DNA of 64,000 bases from Oscillospiraceae bacterium (GTDB lineage: Bacteria > Bacillota > Clostridia > Oscillospirales > Ruminococcaceae): contig JAFLUD010000002.1 in assembly GCA_022508965.1 (NCBI GenBank), positions 1 to 64,000 on the forward strand, written 5' to 3'. The position numbers were made by a program, and so were the translations under genes. Position 1 is the first letter of the stretch, and each line of letters starts with the position of its first letter. Below, piece after piece: positions 8,331 to 16,744 of this stretch. The notes beneath the pieces were generated by a model. The model made no database searches and was not told the DNA's origin. It worked only from the letters and a program-made list of their open reading frames with translations.

Positions 8331-9248
8331 TTATTGCTTTTCGGAAACCTCTTTTATCCAGCCCGTAATTCCATCCGGCAATCTTTCGTCTGCGGGAACA
8401 CCATTGTCAAATATCAGATTTGTTTGTATCCAATTGATCATACAGTGCTGTCCCATTTCAATTCCAAAATGCACCGAAGAAATTCCTCCATCACCGTTAT
8501 AGACCCACTCAGGGAAAAAGCATATACAATTTTTCATGCTTTTCAGCTCTTCCATGCGCGGAACGATACATTCATCGAAATCCGCCATTTCGTCATGCTG
8601 ACCGTGGGCGACAATAAGCTGCACACCGCTGTCGGAAATACTGTCCAGGGCTTCTTTTGGCGGTACATATCCGGACGAGATCGGAATAGCTCCGTCAAAA
8701 AAGTCTGTATAATCCTCAAGAAGCTGCCATGTGAAATATCCTCCCGCAGAGGCCCCCATAACAAACTTTTTGCCGATATTCTTTTCATGGTCTTTGCACA
8801 CCTTGTCGTAGATACCCTTTATCGGCGCAGAATATATTTCAGACCAGGTTCCCTTAATTTCCCCGTTTTCAAGCCGTTTTTCGTTTGCAAGAGGAACTAT
8901 GACATACGCTCCTCCCATAGACTGCTGATACTTCGGAGATACATACTGTTCCGCGCCGCAGCACATTATACAGTTCACTCCGTCAAGAGCGTTGCTTGCC
9001 CCGTGAAGCCACATAAGCACAGGGTATTTTTTATCCGCAGAAGCACCGTGCTTTACAGGATCATAAACATAGTAGGTAATATCTCCGGACTCCTCGCAGG
9101 TATAGGAATATTCGTCAAAAAGATCAAAATAAATTTTGCTTTTATATGTTGTATGATAGCTTATAAATTCGCCGCTCTTCATATATTTAGCCCATTCGGG
9201 AACAGCGGTGGTATTTTGTGTTAGCTTGCTGAATTCAGGCAATGCCAT
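8331..9248 (-). CDS. alpha/beta hydrolase, PHB-depolymerase/feruloyl-esterase-like
   Basis: A 305-aa alpha/beta hydrolase. The oxyanion strand is seen as VLMWLHGAS. The nucleophile elbow is GASAGGYFTW (Ser about residue 174), a likely acid is in AHGQHDEM, and the catalytic His is probably in the segment around MGQHCMINW. The spacing resembles polyhydroxybutyrate depolymerase-like or acetylxylan/feruloyl esterases that cleave esters on polymers. There is no signal peptide, so it is probably cytoplasmic and would act on imported oligomers; this is inference. Base composition looks more AT-rich than the flanking operons, which suggests later acquisition. Ribosome binding site AAAGGAAACG. The true substrate cannot be read from sequence. 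Confidence 0.75.
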   Translation of the reverse strand: MALPEFSKLTQNTTAVPEWAKYMKSGEFISYHTTYKSKIYFDLFDEYSYTCEESGDITYYVYDPVKHGASADKKYPVLMWLHGASNALDGVNCIMCCGAEQYVSPKYQQSMGGAYVIVPLANEKRLENGEIKGTWSEIYSAPIKGIYDKVCKDHEKNIGKKFVMGASAGGYFTWQLLEDYTDFFDGAIPISSGYVPPKEALDSISDSGVQLIVAHGQHDEMADFDECIVPRMEELKSMKNCICFFPEWVYNGDGGISSVHFGIEMGQHCMINWIQTNLIFDNGVPADERLPDGITGWIKEVSEKQ

Positions 9249-9273
9249 ATAAACCGTTTCCTTTCACTGAACA

Positions 9274-10221
9274 TTATTTTACCAGCTTATCACTGTTGAC
9301 TACCAGAATGTCCTCCGCCATAACTGTAATATCCCCGGAGGCTATCACAGTCAGCCCGCCGCGCAGCAGGACGATTACGCGCATATTGTACTGCTGCTGT
9401 ATCTCCTGCACGGTCAGTCCCGCAAGTCCGTTTTCCTCGCTTGCGGCTATCTCGCCGACCTTCTTGAGATCGGTAAAGCTGCGGTCGGAGTTCTGGTTCT
9501 TGGAATACTGCTCAACAAATCCCGCGCTTATAATACCGGTGGGTATCGCGACCGCTCCCACGCCGAGAAACGCCGTTATTATCGCCATTATTCTTCCGAC
9601 AACAGTTATGGGATAAATGTCGCCGTAGCCGACGGTCAGCAGCGTCGAGACGCTCCACCATATTCCCGAGAACGCGTTTGAGAATACCTCGGGCTGGACG
9701 GCGTGCTCGGCGTTGTACATCCCCACTCCCGACGCCAGCATCAGCACAACTATTATAAACAGCGATGATAGTATCTGGTTCTTTTTCTCCGCCAGTACCT
9801 TTACGATTATGTGGAAGGAATCGTACTGGGCGTTTATTCTGAACAGGTGGAATATCCGCACTACTCTCAACATTCTGAATACGATGAATCCCGAAAGGAA
9901 GAAAAACGGAAGTATCGTCAAAAGGTCCACTATTCCGTCATACGAGCGCAGGAATTTCCACACCGCGCGGCCGCGGCTGAGCTGCGGATAAAGCAGATCG
10001 GCTGTCCAGATGCGCAGGAGATATTCTATACAGAAAATTATCACCGTGACTATCTCGATCACCGCAAACAACGGATAAAACCGCTCCAGCTCTTTGAACG
10101 TCTCGAGGAACATCGCAAGCAGGTTTACGACGATATTCGCGACAATAAAATAATCGAACACCGCGCTCGGCAGGTCGCCGCGCTGTCCTATCTGGATTAT
10201 TTCAAATATTCGTTTTCTCAT
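9274..10221 (-). CDS. voltage-gated-type potassium channel (ion transporter family)
   Basis: A 315-aa membrane protein of the six-transmembrane Kv type. S1-S3 lie in about residues 20-105, an arginine-bearing S4 follows (IVFRMLRVVRIFHLFR, about 110-125), then S5, the pore helix with selectivity filter TVGYGDIYP (about 197-205) and S6. The C-terminal 70 residues are soluble and end in a short beta-rich segment (VIVLLRGGLTVIASGDITVM) that resembles a TrkA-C-like regulatory tail. It should form a tetrameric K+ channel in the cytoplasmic membrane that sets the membrane potential. Ribosome binding site GGAGCGAAACCT. It lies between an esterase and a VOC gene, with no functional link apparent. Confidence 0.9.
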   Translation of the reverse strand: MRKRIFEIIQIGQRGDLPSAVFDYFIVANIVVNLLAMFLETFKELERFYPLFAVIEIVTVIIFCIEYLLRIWTADLLYPQLSRGRAVWKFLRSYDGIVDLLTILPFFFLSGFIVFRMLRVVRIFHLFRINAQYDSFHIIVKVLAEKKNQILSSLFIIVVLMLASGVGMYNAEHAVQPEVFSNAFSGIWWSVSTLLTVGYGDIYPITVVGRIMAIITAFLGVGAVAIPTGIISAGFVEQYSKNQNSDRSFTDLKKVGEIAASEENGLAGLTVQEIQQQYNMRVIVLLRGGLTVIASGDITVMAEDILVVNSDKLVK

Positions 10222-10275
10222 AGGTTTCGCTCCATTATTTGGCTCTTTATAAAAGCTCCCTGTTATAAATCGGAT

Positions 10276-10659
10276 CTATATTGTTAATTCGATCTGATTT
10301 CCCTCTAAATCAATTATGCAGCTTTCATAGTAACCGTCACCGGTCGTTCGCGGTCCGCTTATTACTTCGTACCCGTCAGACTGTAATTTTGAAGTTAAAC
10401 GGTCAACATTTTCTGCGCTTCCCAGGCTGAATGCAATATGAATATATCCCGTTCGGTTAATATCCTTTACGCTGTCAGACATTTGCGGTCTATGCATTAT
10501 TTCTATTCTGGCGCCCTCATCAAACGATAAAAAGTATGAGCGAAAATCAGTTTTTAAGTTGTGATATCCGCTGTTTGCTTTAGCGCCAAAATACTTCACG
10601 AAAAAATCTTTCACCGACTCTATATCAGTTACATACATAGCAATGTGTTCAATTTTCAT
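10276..10659 (-). CDS. VOC family (glyoxalase/bleomycin-resistance-fold) protein
   Basis: A 127-aa two-repeat beta-alpha-beta-beta-beta fold protein. It begins with KIEHIAMYVTDIESVKDFFVKYFGA, the usual VOC opening with a metal-binding His, and ends DLEGNQIELTI, which carries the last metal-ligand Glu. The intermediate IHIAFSLGS segment gives another candidate ligand. Members range from lactoylglutathione lyase to antibiotic-binding proteins, so the substrate is not predictable. It is transcribed from its own consensus promoter at 10702-10730. The gene looks AT-rich compared with the neighbours. Confidence 0.85.
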   Translation of the reverse strand: MKIEHIAMYVTDIESVKDFFVKYFGAKANSGYHNLKTDFRSYFLSFDEGARIEIMHRPQMSDSVKDINRTGYIHIAFSLGSAENVDRLTSKLQSDGYEVISGPRTTGDGYYESCIIDLEGNQIELTI

Positions 10660-10701
10660 TTTTCTTCCCCTTATTATAGATTCCTATTTATCTTAATTAT
10701 T

Positions 10702-10730
10702 ATTATATCACTACCTCTTAAAAAAGTCAA
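10702..10730 (-). promoter_or_regulatory. promoter of the VOC gene
   Basis: On the minus strand TTGACT, 17 nt and TATAAT. The -35 box lies only a few nt from the terminator of the upstream DUF3795 gene. Confidence 0.8.
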
Positions 10731-10733
10731 TCA

Positions 10734-10762
10734 AAAAGCCCGAGAGTTTTTCCCGGGCTTTT
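10734..10762 (-). terminator. terminator after the DUF3795 gene
   Basis: Stem AAAAGCCCG / CGGGCTTTT with an 11-nt loop, followed on the minus strand by TTGACTTTTTT. Its core (AAGCCCGAGAG) also appears in the terminator at 11501. Confidence 0.8.
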
Positions 10763-10786
10763 AATTTGACTGTTTTTTTTATGAAT

Positions 10787-11164
10787 TTACCGTTTACCCG
10801 TTAGAATAAAATCAATTAATTCTTCTGCATCGTCAAAATCATCGTAGTCTCCTTTAATGCCCTCGCGGTGGTAAACAACTCCGTTTTTTTCGTTGCGTTC
10901 CAAGCAATCCAACAGCTTTTCCGTGCCGTATCTTCTGACAAACTCGCAAAAAGCCGCCGGTTTAATCTTGCTAAGAAGCCCTTTCGTGCAATTCGGTTCA
11001 CTGCACCCATAGCAGCCAATGTAATTCTTACCCACAGAACATTTTCTGTTCTCACACCAGTCCTTGCCGCGACATTCTCCGGAATTACAGCCGGCACAGG
11101 TTTCGTTTTCCGAACACAAACAACAAGCCAGTCCGCATCTCGCGATCCCAAGTTGTCTTTTCAT
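10787..11164 (-). CDS. cysteine-rich DUF3795-like protein
   Basis: A 125-aa protein with 13 cysteines in its first 75 residues (IARCGLACCLCSENETCAGC, then several CxxxxC pairs ending CYGCSEPNC). This matches the DUF3795 family, whose members probably bind a metal or an Fe-S cluster; the function is unknown. The ORF track starts nine codons earlier. The ATG at 11164 is preferred because GGAGG lies 6 nt before it and the family usually begins near this residue. It follows the TfoX-domain gene by 23 nt and is closed by a terminator, so the two probably form one transcript. Confidence 0.75.
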   Translation of the reverse strand: MKRQLGIARCGLACCLCSENETCAGCNSGECRGKDWCENRKCSVGKNYIGCYGCSEPNCTKGLLSKIKPAAFCEFVRRYGTEKLLDCLERNEKNGVVYHREGIKGDYDDFDDAEELIDFILTGKR

Positions 11165-11187
11165 ATTTAACCTCCGTAGAATTATTT

Positions 11188-11421
11188 TCAAGCTCTCGAA
11201 GCATATTTTTTTAAAGAGTCGCTAAACTCTTTCAATTCTTTTTTCTTTGCTTCAGAAAGACAATTGAATTCAGTGTTGGTAATCGCTCCTTCCAATGTAT
11301 ATAAATGTACCAAGCAAACCCGAGGATAAGCCTCCTTCAGCTTTAAGAATGCCTGTTTTGAGCCTAGCTCGATAAGCTGCTCCGGACAATCAATTCCGAC
11401 TGACATCAGCTTTCTTGCCAT
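11188..11421 (-). CDS. TfoX/Sxy C-terminal domain protein
   Basis: A 77-aa protein that consists only of the TfoX C-terminal domain. It has the hallmark LMSVGIDCPEQLIELGSKQAF (helix-hairpin-helix-like) and ends in an ALxxxxx-type helix (LEGAITNTEFNCLSEAKKKEL). Stand-alone C-terminal domains are common in Firmicutes; their link to competence is unproven. The start is set at the ATG preceded by CAGGAAAAAAGAA rather than the upstream one in the ORF track. A perfect consensus promoter precedes it. Confidence 0.8.
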   Translation of the reverse strand: MARKLMSVGIDCPEQLIELGSKQAFLKLKEAYPRVCLVHLYTLEGAITNTEFNCLSEAKKKELKEFSDSLKKYASRA

Positions 11422-11457
11422 TTCTTTTTTCCTGTATAATCTTGACTTATTATAACC

Positions 11458-11486
11458 ATTATACCACATTCATTTTCGTTTGTCAA
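11458..11486 (-). promoter_or_regulatory. promoter of the TfoX-domain/DUF3795 unit
   Basis: On the minus strand TTGACA, a 17-nt spacer and TATAAT: a perfect sigma-A consensus about 40 nt before the start codon. Confidence 0.85.
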
Positions 11487-11500
11487 TATGAACAATCAAA

Positions 11501-11524
11501 AAGCCCGAGAGATTTCTCGGGCTT
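11501..11524 (-). terminator. terminator after the nucleoside kinase operon
   Basis: Perfect 10-bp stem AAGCCCGAGA / TCTCGGGCTT with a 4-nt loop, followed on the minus strand by TTTTTGATT. Confidence 0.85.
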
Positions 11525-11544
11525 GGAGGTTTTGTGTTCTTGGA

Positions 11545-12456
11545 TCAGCCGATGAATTCTCTGATGAGAGAATTATCGGGGACGAGGTCTCTGTCGATCG
11601 GCGCGAGGAGTTCCAAAAACTTCTCGATATCGGCGTAATCGGAATAGTCGGCATAGCTCTCGGAGGACTTTTTCAGCTCCGGCAGCAGGATATCCCGATA
11701 AACAAGCGCCTCGTACTTTATAAAGGTGTCAATGTCAAAATCGGCACGGTGTTTGTAGGGCATTATGTAGAGATTTTCGCCGCGTTCTACCGATTTGAAG
11801 AACTCGAACGTCTCCGAAAGATCGCGGCCGCGATACAGCTTGTCGCGCATAAGGCGGCGCATCAGGCGTATCTTGGACGGGTGGAGAAGCTGCTCGCCGT
11901 CGGCAATTCGAGTGCGGACGCTGACATAGATGCAGCGCGTAAAATCCTCGCAATCGCCTGTGAGAAGCGGATTGAGCGCGTGGATCCCCTCTAAAATAAC
12001 AATATCGCCTTTCTGACGTTTGAGGGGCATTCCCTCGCAGCGTTCCTGGCGCGCGAAATCGAACGTCGGGATCTGTATCTCCTCGCAGCGGAAGAGCTTT
12101 TCAAGATGCTCGCGAAACAGCGGGATATCAAGTCTTTGCGGGCTTTCAAAGTCGATCTTTCCGTCCTTGTCGCGGGCGGCCTCGTTTTCGTGCATCGGAA
12201 GAAAATAGTTGTCCATGCTGATGGTGTGAGCCTTGCTGCCGCGCTGTTCCAGCAGGTGCGCAACTCGGTTTGCGGAGGTGGTTTTTCCGGAACCCGAGGG
12301 TCCCGAGATCAATACGATGGGGCGCTCGGCGCGTTCTTCAAAAATCCTTTCCGCAGCCGCCGAGATCTGGTCGGTATAGATCTTCTCTCCCTCCGAAATC
12401 AGCGTTTCGGGGGTCTGAGCCGCCTTATTCAATTCCTCGATCAAAATGCAATTCAT
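11545..12456 (-). CDS. uridine kinase-like nucleoside kinase
   Basis: A 303-aa P-loop kinase. The Walker A is GPSGSGKTTSANRVAHLL, followed by an acidic substrate-binding region (SMDNYFLP) and FDFARQERCEG, as in uridine kinase and phosphoribulokinase relatives. The C-terminal 90 residues form an all-helical tail. In many Clostridia this family is annotated 'nucleoside kinase', sometimes with an N-terminal TGS domain; here that domain is absent, and about 40 residues precede the P-loop. The ORF track begins 18 codons earlier, inside the asparaginase gene. The ATG at 12456 lies one nt past that gene's stop and has AAAGGCGG before it. It is the last gene of the purA unit and has a strong terminator. 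Confidence 0.82.
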   Translation of the reverse strand: MNCILIEELNKAAQTPETLISEGEKIYTDQISAAAERIFEERAERPIVLISGPSGSGKTTSANRVAHLLEQRGSKAHTISMDNYFLPMHENEAARDKDGKIDFESPQRLDIPLFREHLEKLFRCEEIQIPTFDFARQERCEGMPLKRQKGDIVILEGIHALNPLLTGDCEDFTRCIYVSVRTRIADGEQLLHPSKIRLMRRLMRDKLYRGRDLSETFEFFKSVERGENLYIMPYKHRADFDIDTFIKYEALVYRDILLPELKKSSESYADYSDYADIEKFLELLAPIDRDLVPDNSLIREFIG

Positions 12457-12457
12457 A

Positions 12458-13417
12458 CTATCGCCGCCTTTCATTGTAATGAAACAAACGTCTGAATTCC
12501 TCAAAATCATTTGAATTTGCCAACGCCCACTGCGCGCGTGCCGCCGCGTATTCTGCGGTATATTTTCCCGCTTCCAGCAGCGTGTAACGCCTTGCCGCCA
12601 CGCGCCCGACTTGGTAGCGCCCGAGGTCGGTCCCGCCGTAAAGCGATTGGGTGGCTATTATCACATAAATTCCCTCGTTACACAGCGCGGCGATCTCAGC
12701 CTCGCAATATTCGGGGATCCCGCCTGTGCCGTAGCCCTCGACTATCACCGCGCGAAGTCCCTCAAAACGCGGCACGCGAAGCGCTGTTCCCGGAGTCAGC
12801 TTCGCAACATAAACTCCCTCGAAAAGCTCGCTGTAAAATTTTGTCTCGCCTGTGTGATTTCCGTTGAATTTTAAATAACCGTCGCCGAAGGTTCCCAAAT
12901 CGGGAGAATTTACGCTTCTGAACGCGTCGGGCGCATCGGTGATTATTTTCACCGCGCAGGAGCCGTCGATTATTCTGCCGCCGAAGACGACGCAGACTCC
13001 GAACGTGTTGTCCGCAGATGCGAAAGAAACCGCGCCGCGCAGATTGCCGGGAGCATCGGAGTTCCCGCAGTCAAGCGGGAGCATGCTCCCCGTCAAAGCG
13101 ATCGGCTTGCGGCTGTTTTGGATAAGGCAGGAGAGAGCCGCGGCGGCGTACCCGAGCGTGTCGGTGCCGTGGGTTATCACAAATCCGTCGAACTCGTCAT
13201 ACCTCTCTTCTATTCGCTTTGCGAGCGCTGTCCAATGGCGCGGGGTCATGTTGGTGCTGTCGAGCGAAAAGAGCTGCTCGCCGGTTATCTCCGTGTTTTG
13301 TTCAATTAACGGAATGTTCTGTAACAATTCCGTTATGCCAAACTGGGGGGCGAGTCCCTCGTCGGATTCGGCGCAGGATATCGTTCCCCCGGTTGCCAAT
13401 AACAAGATCTTTTTCAT
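12458..13417 (-). CDS. ansA: type I L-asparaginase
   Basis: A 319-aa asparaginase of the bacterial type I (cytoplasmic) class. The first catalytic Thr is in LLATGGTISC near the N-terminus, and the second catalytic motif is FVITHGTDTLGYAAAAL, with the Thr-Asp pair of the second triad. It hydrolyses asparagine to aspartate and ammonia. No signal peptide is present, which fits type I. It sits 28 nt downstream of spoVS and 1 nt upstream of the nucleoside kinase gene, so it is probably cotranscribed. Aspartate it releases could feed PurA, encoded three genes upstream; that link is inference. The ribosome binding site is weak (CAGCGGT). Confidence 0.92.
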   Translation of the reverse strand: MKKILLLATGGTISCAESDEGLAPQFGITELLQNIPLIEQNTEITGEQLFSLDSTNMTPRHWTALAKRIEERYDEFDGFVITHGTDTLGYAAAALSCLIQNSRKPIALTGSMLPLDCGNSDAPGNLRGAVSFASADNTFGVCVVFGGRIIDGSCAVKIITDAPDAFRSVNSPDLGTFGDGYLKFNGNHTGETKFYSELFEGVYVAKLTPGTALRVPRFEGLRAVIVEGYGTGGIPEYCEAEIAALCNEGIYVIIATQSLYGGTDLGRYQVGRVAARRYTLLEAGKYTAEYAAARAQWALANSNDFEEFRRLFHYNERRR

Positions 13418-13445
13418 ACCGCTGAACAGTAATTTCTAAAACCGT

Positions 13446-13706
13446 TTACCTCGGCTCTACGATAAACTTCATCGCGGTGCGTTCTTCACCGTCGATCTCA
13501 ACGGTCGTAAACGCGGGTATGCAGATAAGATCCACGCCTACCAGCGCCATATAGCTTCTGGCAATCGCTATGGATTTTACCGCCTGATTTGCCGCGCCTG
13601 CGCCTACCGCCTGAACCTCAACCTCACTGTTTTCGCGAATTACCGCCGCAATTGCTCCTGCGACTGACTTGGGGACAGAATGTGCTGATACCTTTACTAC
13701 TTCCAT
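13446..13706 (-). CDS. spoVS: stage V sporulation protein S
   Basis: An 86-aa protein that is nearly colinear with Bacillus SpoVS. It reads MEVVKVSAHSVPKSVAGAIA, then EVQAVGAGAANQAVKSIAIAR and DLICIPAFTTVEIDGEERTA, ending IVEPR. The fold is Alba-like and the protein probably binds nucleic acid; in Bacillus it affects progression to stage V of sporulation and septum formation. The ORF track starts three codons earlier at a GTG that is part of the AAAGGTGA ribosome binding site, so the ATG is the real start and gives the standard length. It lies directly downstream of ymdB, an order known from Bacillus. It supports a sporulating host. Confidence 0.95.
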   Translation of the reverse strand: MEVVKVSAHSVPKSVAGAIAAVIRENSEVEVQAVGAGAANQAVKSIAIARSYMALVGVDLICIPAFTTVEIDGEERTAMKFIVEPR

Positions 13707-13773
13707 TTTACTCACCTTTCGAGACTTTTGCCTCGACCTTTCTGATATTATATCTGTATATTTTTATGAGGAT

Positions 13774-14550
13774 TCAGGCGCTTTTATATATCTTCCTGAA
13801 CCGCTCAATTTTTACGCATTTGCCGCTTTTGTGATCTATCTCCGCGCATACTCCGCAGACCTCGCAGTCTCCCTCCGCGACCGCGTGACGTCTGGGAGAA
13901 TATGTGAGAAATTTCTCTACTATTATATCCTTTTTTACGCCTAAAATAGAATCAATGGGACCTGTCATTCCGACGTCGGTGATATATCCCGTGCCGTCCA
14001 TGATCTGCTCGTCCGCGGTCTGAACGTGGGTGTGTGTTCCGAAAACCGCCGAGACTTTCCCGGAAAGGAAGTGTCCCATCGCCCGTTTTTCGCTGGTAGC
14101 TTCCGCGTGAAAATCCACTATTATTATTCGGGAATTGATTCTTGATAGCAGCTCTTCGGCGCATTTGAACGGGTTGTCTGACGGCTGCATAAACACCGTT
14201 CCGATGAGGTTTATCACCGTTACTCCGAAGGAACCGAAATCCAGCTCGCATACGCCTTTGCCGGGAAGGTATTCTCCGAAATTCGCGGGGCGAAGCAGCG
14301 TGTCCAGCCGCTCGTATTCCTCGTTTATGGAGTTTCTTTGAAAGGAGTGGTTGCCGGTCGTGACAACGTCGGCGCCCGCGTCAAAGATCGCTGCTGCCGA
14401 ACGCGCGTCGATGCCGTTTCCCTGGGCGCTGTTCTCGCCGTTGACGATAACAAGCTGTGCGCCGTATTCCTGCTTGACAGACGGCAGCGTCGCCGCCAGC
14501 GCTTTGCAGCCTATCTCTCCGACAACGTCTCCGATAAATAATATCTTCAT
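13774..14550 (-). CDS. ymdB: YmdB family metallophosphoesterase (cyclic nucleotide phosphodiesterase)
   Basis: A 258-aa dimetal phosphoesterase. Metal-ligand motifs appear in order: FIGDVVGEIG (Asp near the N-terminus), NGENSAQG, TTGNHSFQ, VDFHAEATSEK and GTHTHVQTADE. In Bacillus, YmdB hydrolyses 2',3'-cyclic nucleotides and influences biofilm and motility gene choice. The ORF track starts 32 codons too early; the ATG at 14550 overlaps the purA stop by one base (TGATG), which suggests translational coupling. The downstream neighbour spoVS is the usual partner. Length and motifs are complete. Confidence 0.92.
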   Translation of the reverse strand: MKILFIGDVVGEIGCKALAATLPSVKQEYGAQLVIVNGENSAQGNGIDARSAAAIFDAGADVVTTGNHSFQRNSINEEYERLDTLLRPANFGEYLPGKGVCELDFGSFGVTVINLIGTVFMQPSDNPFKCAEELLSRINSRIIIVDFHAEATSEKRAMGHFLSGKVSAVFGTHTHVQTADEQIMDGTGYITDVGMTGPIDSILGVKKDIIVEKFLTYSPRRHAVAEGDCEVCGVCAEIDHKSGKCVKIERFRKIYKSA

Positions 14551-15833
14551 CAGCGGAATATTACCTGGTCGCGTCCCGCGCCTACGCCGATTATCGTTAT
14601 CGGGCAGCCGCAGAGCTCTTCGAGCCTCGTGATATACGCGCGGCATTTTTCTGGCAACTCTTCAAAGGTCTTGCAGTTGGACAGGTCTCCGTCGTAGCCC
14701 TCGATCTCCTCGTAGATCGGCTTGCAATCCGCGAGTTCCTCAAGCGTTACGGGGAAGTCCTTCAAAACAGTGCCGTCGGATTTTTTATAGGCGGTGCAGA
14801 CCTTGAGGCTGCCTATTCCCGAGAGCGTATCGAACTTGTTTATCGCAATCGCGGTAAGACCGTTTACGCGAACCGCATGACGCATGATGACTGCGTCAAA
14901 CCAGCCTGTTCTGCGGGGTCTGCCGGTGGTCGTCCCGAATTCGCCGCCGCGGTTTCTGATAAGCTCGCCCAGCTCGTCGTTAAGCTCCGTCGGGAACGGA
15001 CCGTTTCCTACGCGCGTGGTGTAGCTTTTTCCCACGCCGATGACCTCGTCGATCACCTTGGGGCCTACGCCCGTTCCGACACACGCGCCGCCAGCTATGG
15101 GATGGCTGGAGGTCACGAACGGATAGGTTCCGAAGTCGATGTCCAGAAGCGTTGCCTGTGCGCCCTCAAACAGAATCTCCTTGCCTGCTTTATGCGCTTC
15201 AAAGGTTATTACGGAGCCGTCCGCCATGTATTTCGCGAGCTGCTCGCCGTAGGCTTTGTATTCCTCAAAAATCGCGTCAAGATCCAGTGGAACGCCGCCG
15301 TAGACCTTTTCGATCATGAGGTTCTTAAGCTCGCCGGTGTTCTTCACCAGCTTTTTAAGGCACTCGGGATGAACCAGGTCGTACATTCTTATTCCCACGC
15401 GCTGTGCTTTGTCGGTATAGCAGGGACCTATGCCTCTGCCTGTGGTCCCGACATTAACGCCCGTCTGCTTTGCCTTGAACTCCTCCTCGAGTCGGTCAAG
15501 CTCTCTGTGCCACGGCATGATAATGTCCGCGCGCGCGTCTATTCTGAGATTGTCGCAGGTTACGCCGCGCTTATTCATCTCGGAAATTTCCCCGAGAAGG
15601 ACTTTGGGGTCTACGACTACGCCGCTTCCGATAAGGCAGACGGTCTCGGGGTAGAGAATTCCCGACGGCAAAAGATGGAGCTTATACACCTCGTCTCCGT
15701 GAACGACAGTGTGACCCGCGTTGTTTCCTCCGCTGGAACGCACCACCAAGTCCGCCTTCTGCGCCATGATGTCAATGACCTTGCCCTTGCCCTCGTCGCC
15801 CCACTGGGTGCCGACAATTACTCTTGAGCTCAT
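14550..15833 (-). CDS. purA: adenylosuccinate synthetase
   Basis: A 427-aa enzyme that makes adenylosuccinate from IMP, aspartate and GTP in purine synthesis. It begins with the P-loop-like VIVGTQWGDEGKGKVID and continues with GGNNAGHTVV and the switch region TTGRGIGPCYTDK. The C-terminal half has the family pattern TTTGRPRRTGWFDAV and the guanine-recognition segment AINKFDTLSG. The start has GAGGACAG before the ATG. It is first in a minus-strand unit with ymdB, spoVS, ansA and a nucleoside kinase. Confidence 0.97.
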   Translation of the reverse strand: MSSRVIVGTQWGDEGKGKVIDIMAQKADLVVRSSGGNNAGHTVVHGDEVYKLHLLPSGILYPETVCLIGSGVVVDPKVLLGEISEMNKRGVTCDNLRIDARADIIMPWHRELDRLEEEFKAKQTGVNVGTTGRGIGPCYTDKAQRVGIRMYDLVHPECLKKLVKNTGELKNLMIEKVYGGVPLDLDAIFEEYKAYGEQLAKYMADGSVITFEAHKAGKEILFEGAQATLLDIDFGTYPFVTSSHPIAGGACVGTGVGPKVIDEVIGVGKSYTTRVGNGPFPTELNDELGELIRNRGGEFGTTTGRPRRTGWFDAVIMRHAVRVNGLTAIAINKFDTLSGIGSLKVCTAYKKSDGTVLKDFPVTLEELADCKPIYEEIEGYDGDLSNCKTFEELPEKCRAYITRLEELCGCPITIIGVGAGRDQVIFR

Positions 15834-15906
15834 TTTACTGTCCTCATTTCAAGTTAATTTTGCTGTTGTTTATTTTTTACCGCTTATCTCCGAGAATTTC
15901 ACGCGA

Positions 15907-16722
15907 TTACTTGATTATCCTGCCGCCGCGCCTTTTCTCGTCTCTGACGTCGATGGGAGTTTCGTTTCCTCCCATATCGTGAAACAGCGCGGATTCGTTG
16001 TCCTCATCGGGAAGCTCGGGGTTTTTCTCGCCGCTTTTCTCATAGTAAGGATTGATCAGATACTTCTGGATCGCGGGATAGCAGCAGAACACCGACAAAA
16101 ACGCCATCCACGCCGCCGGCAAAAACGGAAACAAAACCGCCATAATGATCGGAAAATTAAATGCCAGCGCTCCGTAACCCAGGAAAACCGCAAGCGTTAT
16201 CAGCTCGCCGGGGAGATTTGCGAATACCAGGATCACTGCGTTTTTGAAAATCCCCGCAAGCCCCAGATCCAGCGCGGCGATCTGCGGATACACATAGAAG
16301 TTTATCATCAAAAACAGCACCTCGGCTACGACCGCTATCACAAAAAGCACCCTTTGAGACGTCTCGCGCGACTCGAGCTGAAAGTAATAGCCGAATGCGA
16401 ACACCGTAAGTCCCAATACGATAACGTCAAGTATCCCGATAAACAGCGACTGTTTGAAGTTCTTCTTGAAATACTGCCAGAAATCATGGAAAATAAACTG
16501 CGGGCGCTCTAAGTAGATATTCCGCATCATGGCTGTCATCGCCGCTGTTGCGGGACCGAATGTCACCAGAGGAATGCAGAAAAGAAAATACACCAGATTT
16601 ATTTTAAAGAGCGTTACGAATTTATTGCCGAATAATTCCCAGAAACGGAAGAAGGGCTTTTTGCGGCGGGGGTTTTTTGAGACTCCCCTGCCTGCAACGT
16701 CGTTATTGTAAAACCATCCCAT
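15907..16722 (-). CDS. DUF624/YesL-like membrane protein
   Basis: A 271-aa membrane protein. An N-terminal soluble stretch of about 35 residues leads into the first membrane segment (VYFLFCIPLVTFGPATAAM), whose 'PLVTFGPATAA' is the hallmark of the YesL/DUF624 family. Four or five more membrane segments follow up to about residue 230. The last 40 residues are charged and disordered. YesL proteins are often near sugar-uptake genes; no such genes are here. It is encoded 22 nt downstream of a 34-aa single-span peptide and shares its promoter. Ribosome binding site GAGAGGAAAATT. The role is unknown. Confidence 0.75.
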   Translation of the reverse strand: MGWFYNNDVAGRGVSKNPRRKKPFFRFWELFGNKFVTLFKINLVYFLFCIPLVTFGPATAAMTAMMRNIYLERPQFIFHDFWQYFKKNFKQSLFIGILDVIVLGLTVFAFGYYFQLESRETSQRVLFVIAVVAEVLFLMINFYVYPQIAALDLGLAGIFKNAVILVFANLPGELITLAVFLGYGALAFNFPIIMAVLFPFLPAAWMAFLSVFCCYPAIQKYLINPYYEKSGEKNPELPDEDNESALFHDMGGNETPIDVRDEKRRGGRIIK

Positions 16723-16744
16723 AATTTTCCTCTCCCGACTCTTC

